Of a DNA stretch of 64,000 nucleotides, positions 58,979 through 64,000 are shown piece by piece. The notes below the pieces were generated by a model. That model was not told the origin of the DNA and did no database searches. It saw only the letters and a program-made list of their open reading frames with translations. Numbering within the stretch: position 1 is the first letter of the stretch; every line of letters begins with the position of its first letter. The position numbers were made by a program, and so were the translations under genes. Source of the stretch: Isoetes taiwanensis (taxonomy: Eukaryota > Streptophyta > Lycopodiopsida > Isoetales > Isoetaceae); the NCBI GenBank assembly GCA_021234155.1, contig JAJEKV010000057.1, positions 8,646,108-8,710,107 of the forward strand. Reading direction: 5' to 3'.

Positions 58979-60566
58979 TGTGACGCTCCCTGAACATATA
59001 CGACCCTCGGACGTATACATACGGGGACTTTCCCCTCCCATGGCGACCAACTCGCCATGAGCAGGGCCCTCCGTCTATTTCGGGCCATCTATGATATGAT
59101 GCCCGAAAGAAGGACACGAAGGGGTCATTCGGCCCACGCCTTCAATGGGGCTCCTACGTCGCGGAAGCGTGAATACATGTTAGCACACATCATAAATCAT
59201 ATATAAATAACCACCACGAAGGGTGGCACATCCATCCAAGTACCAACGACAAAGAATATGCATCTAAACCTAAGAAAACACCCCAAACCCCAGGTTCTAC
59301 CCCGGTTCAGACTCCGATGAGGATGGACTGACGGCTCGGCCTCAAGAGATCAGCAGACAGAGGTATAACCCGGCGTTATCGGCATAGAACATCGGCTAGG
59401 GTTGTCCACTCCATCGCCCCTCACTGTGCACACTTTGCGGATGAGTCCAATCGCGCTATGGCGTCACTATATATACGGATACGCGGACTCAAGGTATCAC
59501 CCTTCGAGCCTACTACGGGGTTCATGAAGTCCCGTCCCAGATGAGGCAGGTCGGGAAGCGTCCCCCTTCCGGGATCACAGTGGTTCCATGGGTGGACTAG
59601 AGAATACGTCGTCGCATCGGCGACCGCATCCGTACCCGACTTACTCGCCCTAAATCTACTCAAAGTGCAAGGTGCCCCATGCGGGTCACACCAACTACAC
59701 CCAGGGAGTGTCAGACCCATACCCGGCCTGGATCGCGCCTAGCTCACTGGGGTAGGCTATTAGGCCTAGTCCCTTTGTAGGAGTCTCAGGAGCCTTTTAT
59801 GTTCGTGCAAGACCCCACCCCCACTTCACCACTTGTGTCCCTTGTTTGGTGCTAAGTCACTCCATAGCATCCACGACTCGGTGGGCTCTTATGCACACCA
59901 GCCGACCATCTAATGGGAATATCTGAGGGCTCTATCTAGGAGCATACTACAATACATGGGCTCAGAGGTCTCTACCCCCGTAATCCCCCCATATCCGGAG
60001 TGCTAACTAAGCAAAGAACTACTAAACCATCAACCAAAGCACGCATCTGAGACTAGAGATAAGAATACTCACCATATCAATCAAGGGTTAGTCTAACGGG
60101 TAAACCACAGAGAAAACAGAGAGAACACACCCGAGAGAGGTGCTATGCTATAAATCAACAAAGTAACCTCTTGACTAACCAGTCAAATCGGTCTTGGGCT
60201 GCTCCATCTCGACTAAGCGGAAGGAGGCACAGGCTGCACAAGCTCCTCCTCCATCCCCAATTGCTCCCAATTGAATTGGGGCACAAAAGCCCTAATTTGG
60301 GTGTCCAAAATGGAAACCCTACCTTGCCCCAATCGATTTGGGCCAGGTGGCATGTCATAAATTAACTAATTTGGTATTTTAGCCCTTTTTAATATTAGGA
60401 TAAGCCCTAAATTCGAATTAGGGTTTTGGTTAGGTTTCCACCTTTATAATTTAATTATTAACATAGCTAACCTTAGCTTATGAATAATTAAGGTGCCATT
60501 AATTATTCATAGTGACGTGTCACGTATTTATACTTAAATATGCGTATAAATATGTGGAACGTCACA
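58979..60566 (-). mobile_element. LTR (1,588 bp) of a Gypsy-like retrotransposon, minus orientation
   Basis: The terminal inverted repeats are TGTGACG (58979-58985) and CGTCACA (60560-60566). On the minus strand the purine tract AAGGTGGGGAGAA (60579-60567) lies directly before TGTGACG, so this is the 3' LTR and the element body should be to the right. The five bases left of it (taagg) differ from those to the right (ttctc), as expected for a full element rather than a solo LTR. The Gypsy call rests on the typical end and polypurine context. Confidence 0.75.
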
Positions 60567-60579
60567 TTCTCCCCACCTT
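60567..60579 (-). other. Polypurine tract next to the 3' LTR
   Basis: AAGGTGGGGAGAA on the minus strand abuts the LTR start. This is the site that primes plus-strand DNA synthesis in LTR retrotransposons. Confidence 0.65.
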
Positions 60580-63500
60580 AAAAATGATGCTGTCCTCAGC
60601 ATCAAGACTACTCTTGTTGCAGGGCAACACATCATACATTGGAAGGAAGTCTCCCCTCCTTAAAGAGATAGCGTGAGATTATAAGTCACACAGACGACGT
60701 CATGTTCAAAGTGATCAAGTTTGAAATGACTTGTAATGTGCAATTTATAACTTTGGGATATAAGAGGTAGAGGCATAGATCAGACATGATCATCGGTTAG
60801 GACTGTCAAAAGTGAAAAGTCTCACTGTTTCATTCGTGGTGACGAGTTCACAGTCTATCTATTTTAGAAATCATTCTTTCTATGTAAATATGATTATATA
60901 TTAAAGATAGGTCTAGATGTAAAAAAAAACTTCTATTTGTGGTTATATTATAATACAGAGTTGTTAACCTGACACTGTTTAGTAGAAAGTTATTCTAATC
61001 ATATTAACTTCTGTGTATATATCTATTATATTCACCCTTCACTTTGCAAGTGATTTTATTACAGCCAGGCTTAATGTAATTTTGCATCTAAATTTGGTTT
61101 TCCTATTTTGTTATAATTTTAACAACTCATATATTGCTATCGTGAGTGTTTAGATGCCCCTGACATTTATAGCTACCCTTTAATAGAATTATATGTTATA
61201 CTGTATTTGCCATTTTGACCTATATACTTTAATATTAATTACAGACAGACGTTCTTCATTTATTATTCATAACCTTGTTATAACATTATCTAAGTCTCGT
61301 TATTCCCTCAGAAGTTTGTGTAAGACATATATACTTAGCTCCTTCTATTGTATTTGATATGTGTTTAAATAGTTTGCTCCTTCTGATTATCGTTAATGTT
61401 TCCACACTCACACTCTCTATCTTTAGCATAGATTATAGTCACATGAGGACACATATTAATTCATTGGTTATGTTTATACATTTACGAGATGTCCCGATGT
61501 TCTTACATTTGAATTACTTATTTATTTTATTGCTATTTTCGTAAATTTATGACACATAGAGACAGTCTTATAGTTATAGGGCACAGGTACAGCTGACATA
61601 TACATTCGACGTAATTGGTACCGCCCTGGTCGCTATCCGGCAGTGCTATGGCCATGCAATCGTCCTGAATCACGGAAGGCCAGTTGTAACTATGGTGTCC
61701 ACGGCGGAAGCATCGAAACCATGCATGGTCTGTTGAGCCTGTTATATGGTGATGACTGGGCAGGTTCTGGGCTCTTACTTAAAGTAGAAGTGCTGAATGT
61801 TGGGAATAAGGAGTGTTAAGATATCCCTATTTTGATGGATACTCGAGAAAATTAGTATGACGATGTTTGGTATCTAAGTGAAATACTGGACCTAATAATT
61901 ACGAGGATTGATTTATTCTGCGGCATATATATTGCCACTCAACGTAGAAGAAGACTGGATATAGCAGCATATATCTGAGGAAGAAGTGGTTTATGATTAT
62001 CTACCATATGCAAGCGTGTGCATGATTAAGATGACAACATAGTCACTTGGATACGCTTAATGACGTCGGTCAATTGCATGCCGATTATGCAGGATATAAA
62101 TTAAGGAAATGGACACATCTGATGTCTGCTGGGAACATCGAGATGCCGTATAATAGATTGGACACTAGGGTAGAACGTACGCCACACAAGGTCAAGAGAA
62201 GACGACAATTGGTAGGACCAGGCGCAACCATCGAAAGAAATATACCCACACGACAAGTGGGAGACAAGAGGGGTTTGAAAGTTGTTGTAAACAACGTTTC
62301 AAATATAGAAAGTTTGGAAAGAGGCGTTGAATACACCAAAGTGTGGAGAAGGAGGATGTGCTCTGGAGTTGGTATCGTGTGTGTATATGTGTACTAGGAA
62401 CATTTAATAGTAAAACATAAACTTTTAGTTCACATATATGAATACAGAGGTAATGAAGATAAGAATTGCTATACTAGACATTAAGTATGTCCACTAGGAA
62501 CTTAGGGTGGCATGTGCCCCTGTGGAATTTATGACTAGAGCGTGAGGACCAAGGCAACCTAAGGATAGAGAGTCTAGAAGGTGTGGTGTGAAAACCACAG
62601 CATATATAGTACAAGCAGCTAGGGGGCTACGTCAATGAATTACATACGAGTCTAGAGTTAGGGTTGGTGCACACATGTTACTATATCTCATAATAACAAC
62701 GTAGTGGTTTCGGATGTTTGAAGGATTTAGTAGTATTACATACTACACTAGTGAGGAGATCAAAGATGTTAATTGTGATATTCAGATGTATATCATATTA
62801 AAAGATAGAAGAATAGCCGTACAAGGCGAGGGAAATATCACTTGACAAGGTTTAAAGAATGAGCGTAATGATATGCTTATATACGAAGATATCCATATTG
62901 GCAGCGTCTATGAGGACATATGAGGGACCCCCAGAGACTTTATTCACATAATCCCCTGGGATATGTAGATTCATTTGCGGACTTAAAGACATCTAGGCAT
63001 TAAAATAATGGTTGAAAACATTTTGCTCGGACCTTATCTAGGTACCCTAGAAGGAGGTGAGTAATCAACAATGGTTGGGTGGCATTGGAATGTACAGGAG
63101 AACACTCCAAAAGAGGGTAGGCGGTTGTCACTTTGACAGGCGTGTGGCACAGATAATTAATCACATCATATAGACGGTGAAGTTTGGCACAAAGTGTTGA
63201 CATTATTATGGGGGGGTTCTAACACAGGCACTTACTACGATTATGAGTTTTGTACCGTGGTGCGGGAAAATGGTCCATAAAAAAAGAACGACCATTGAGA
63301 AGAAGTAGTGAGGGGTGGTAGGATTAAAGCTACCCATGGTCTAGAGGGGGTCTTTGCATGGCGAGTCCCTAGTTGGTTGGGCTTAAAAGAAATCCTTTGT
63401 CACGGAGGAATTGAGATGAGGCAAGGTTTAGACACTAGAGAGAGACAACGTTAATTATAGTTATGTCTATAACATATTACGTATATATCGTCGAATAAGG

Positions 63501-63840
63501 TCTAAGATAAAGCATATAAATGTAGTATAGATTGAATGATGGCAAGGCCCGAAGAAATTGTGTTATCAAGGCATCTACCAAAGGAAAGGAAAAAAAAATA
63601 ATTAAAGTTATAGGTCGCGAAACGCCGATAACTGGACATTATTATCGTCGCCTAAAGAATATCCAAGGATATACGCATGCTGCTATTCTAGAGAATTGCC
63701 CTGTCGTTGTTAATTAAATTCCGGAATTAGTCCCACCAAGTGAGTTGATGTTGTCATAACAAGTTGGTCGTACTTGCTAGATTACGTCGTGTCATTTGGT
63801 CGGTTTATTCCTAGGGGATACTAGCTTTATATATGGTTAA
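60580..63840. other. No gene recognised; expected LTR-element interior is absent or decayed
   Basis: Minus-strand pol or integrase should lie here if the LTR belongs to a complete element. I find no integrase, RT or chromodomain motif, and only short frames such as 62047-62397 (plus, 116 codons, with THLMSAGNIEMPYNRLDTRV). The interior may be very old, non-coding or deleted. Confidence 0.45.
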
Positions 63841-63853
63841 CAGTTATCCGGTT

Positions 63854-64000
63854 GACTATGGCAGAGAGAGGTCGACTCCCATGGCTATGGCAAGACTGCT
63901 TATTCTGGCGGCTATGGCGAAAAAAGAGCTCCGTGGCTATGGCGGAAGAGCTTGCTCCGGCGGCTATGGCGAAAGAGCTTGCTCTGGCGGCTATGGCGGA
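63854..64000 (+). repeat. 27-bp tandem repeat reaching the window edge
   Basis: The unit ggctatggcggaagagcttg plus ctccggc is repeated about five times, with the first units more divergent. In one frame it encodes repeats of GYGGRACSG / GYGERACSG, and an ATG lies in the same frame at about 63881. It may be a coding repeat continuing beyond the window, or a plain minisatellite. A similar ggctatggcg word occurs near 7336. Confidence 0.7.

Noticed and set aside
62047-62397. 116-codon plus-strand frame as a gene
   Set aside because: There is no recognisable domain, splice context or partner frame. Kept only as a note in the gene-less stretch.
1-64000. CRISPR array, tRNA, rRNA or bacterial operon
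   Set aside because: No regularly spaced identical repeats, cloverleaf or rRNA-like segments were recognised, and gene structure is eukaryotic.

Overview
The window looks like repeat-rich nuclear DNA of a land plant, and a fern or another lineage with a very large genome is my best guess. The evidence is spliced plant-type genes with GT-AG introns, low overall GC, a plant O-fucosyltransferase, a plant SULTR sulfate transporter, L1-type LINEs, several Helitron termini and many gene scraps carried in repeats. There is no operon structure and nothing bacterial. The taxon is an inference.

Left part (1-24.5 kb). An O-fucosyltransferase gene of about 12 exons lies on the minus strand (6640 to 3111). 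I could place its exons with consistent splice phases, but the last exon is one base out of frame in a T run. Just downstream is a frameshifted relic of an RNase T2 gene (about 2252-1650). The DNA upstream of the O-fucosyltransferase exists in two direct copies (6826-7329 and 9067-9598) on either side of a 5'-truncated LINE. The one long intact gene is an intronless 681-codon sulfate transporter (13997-16042). Two plus-strand Helitron 3' ends lie at 12137 and 24488.

Middle (24.5-34 kb). This is a mosaic of repeats. It includes an inverted-repeat-bounded element (about 26155-28262) that holds an ABCC transporter exon and another protein fragment, a pair of long direct duplications, and a polypyrimidine tract of about 600 bp.

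Nested stack (34.6-48.9 kb). This is the most striking structure. A minus-strand tyrosine-recombinase gene relic is split by a full-length L1-type LINE (35126-48252, 11-bp target duplication, poly-A tail). The LINE is interrupted by a 650-bp hAT-like MITE (8-bp target duplication) in ORF1. It is interrupted again by a 5.75-kb Helitron (A/T flanks, terminal hairpin, CTAG end) between endonuclease and reverse transcriptase. That Helitron contains at least one more Helitron, which carries an internally deleted PP2A B' exon. The LINE also has a third, intact small ORF after ORF2.

Right part (49-64 kb). A more GC-rich block (49.9-56.0 kb) has minus-strand coding relics of an unrecognised protein and about 16 copies of a short palindrome around TCGACT..AGTCGA. 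An AT-rich minisatellite follows, then a frameshifted transposase-like gene with an ENKN...GHTHDDID signature. After that come one 1.59-kb LTR of a minus-strand retrotransposon, a long stretch with nothing recognisable, and a 27-bp tandem repeat running off the window edge. Most genes here do not work together. The region is best read as two host genes set in layered transposon insertions.
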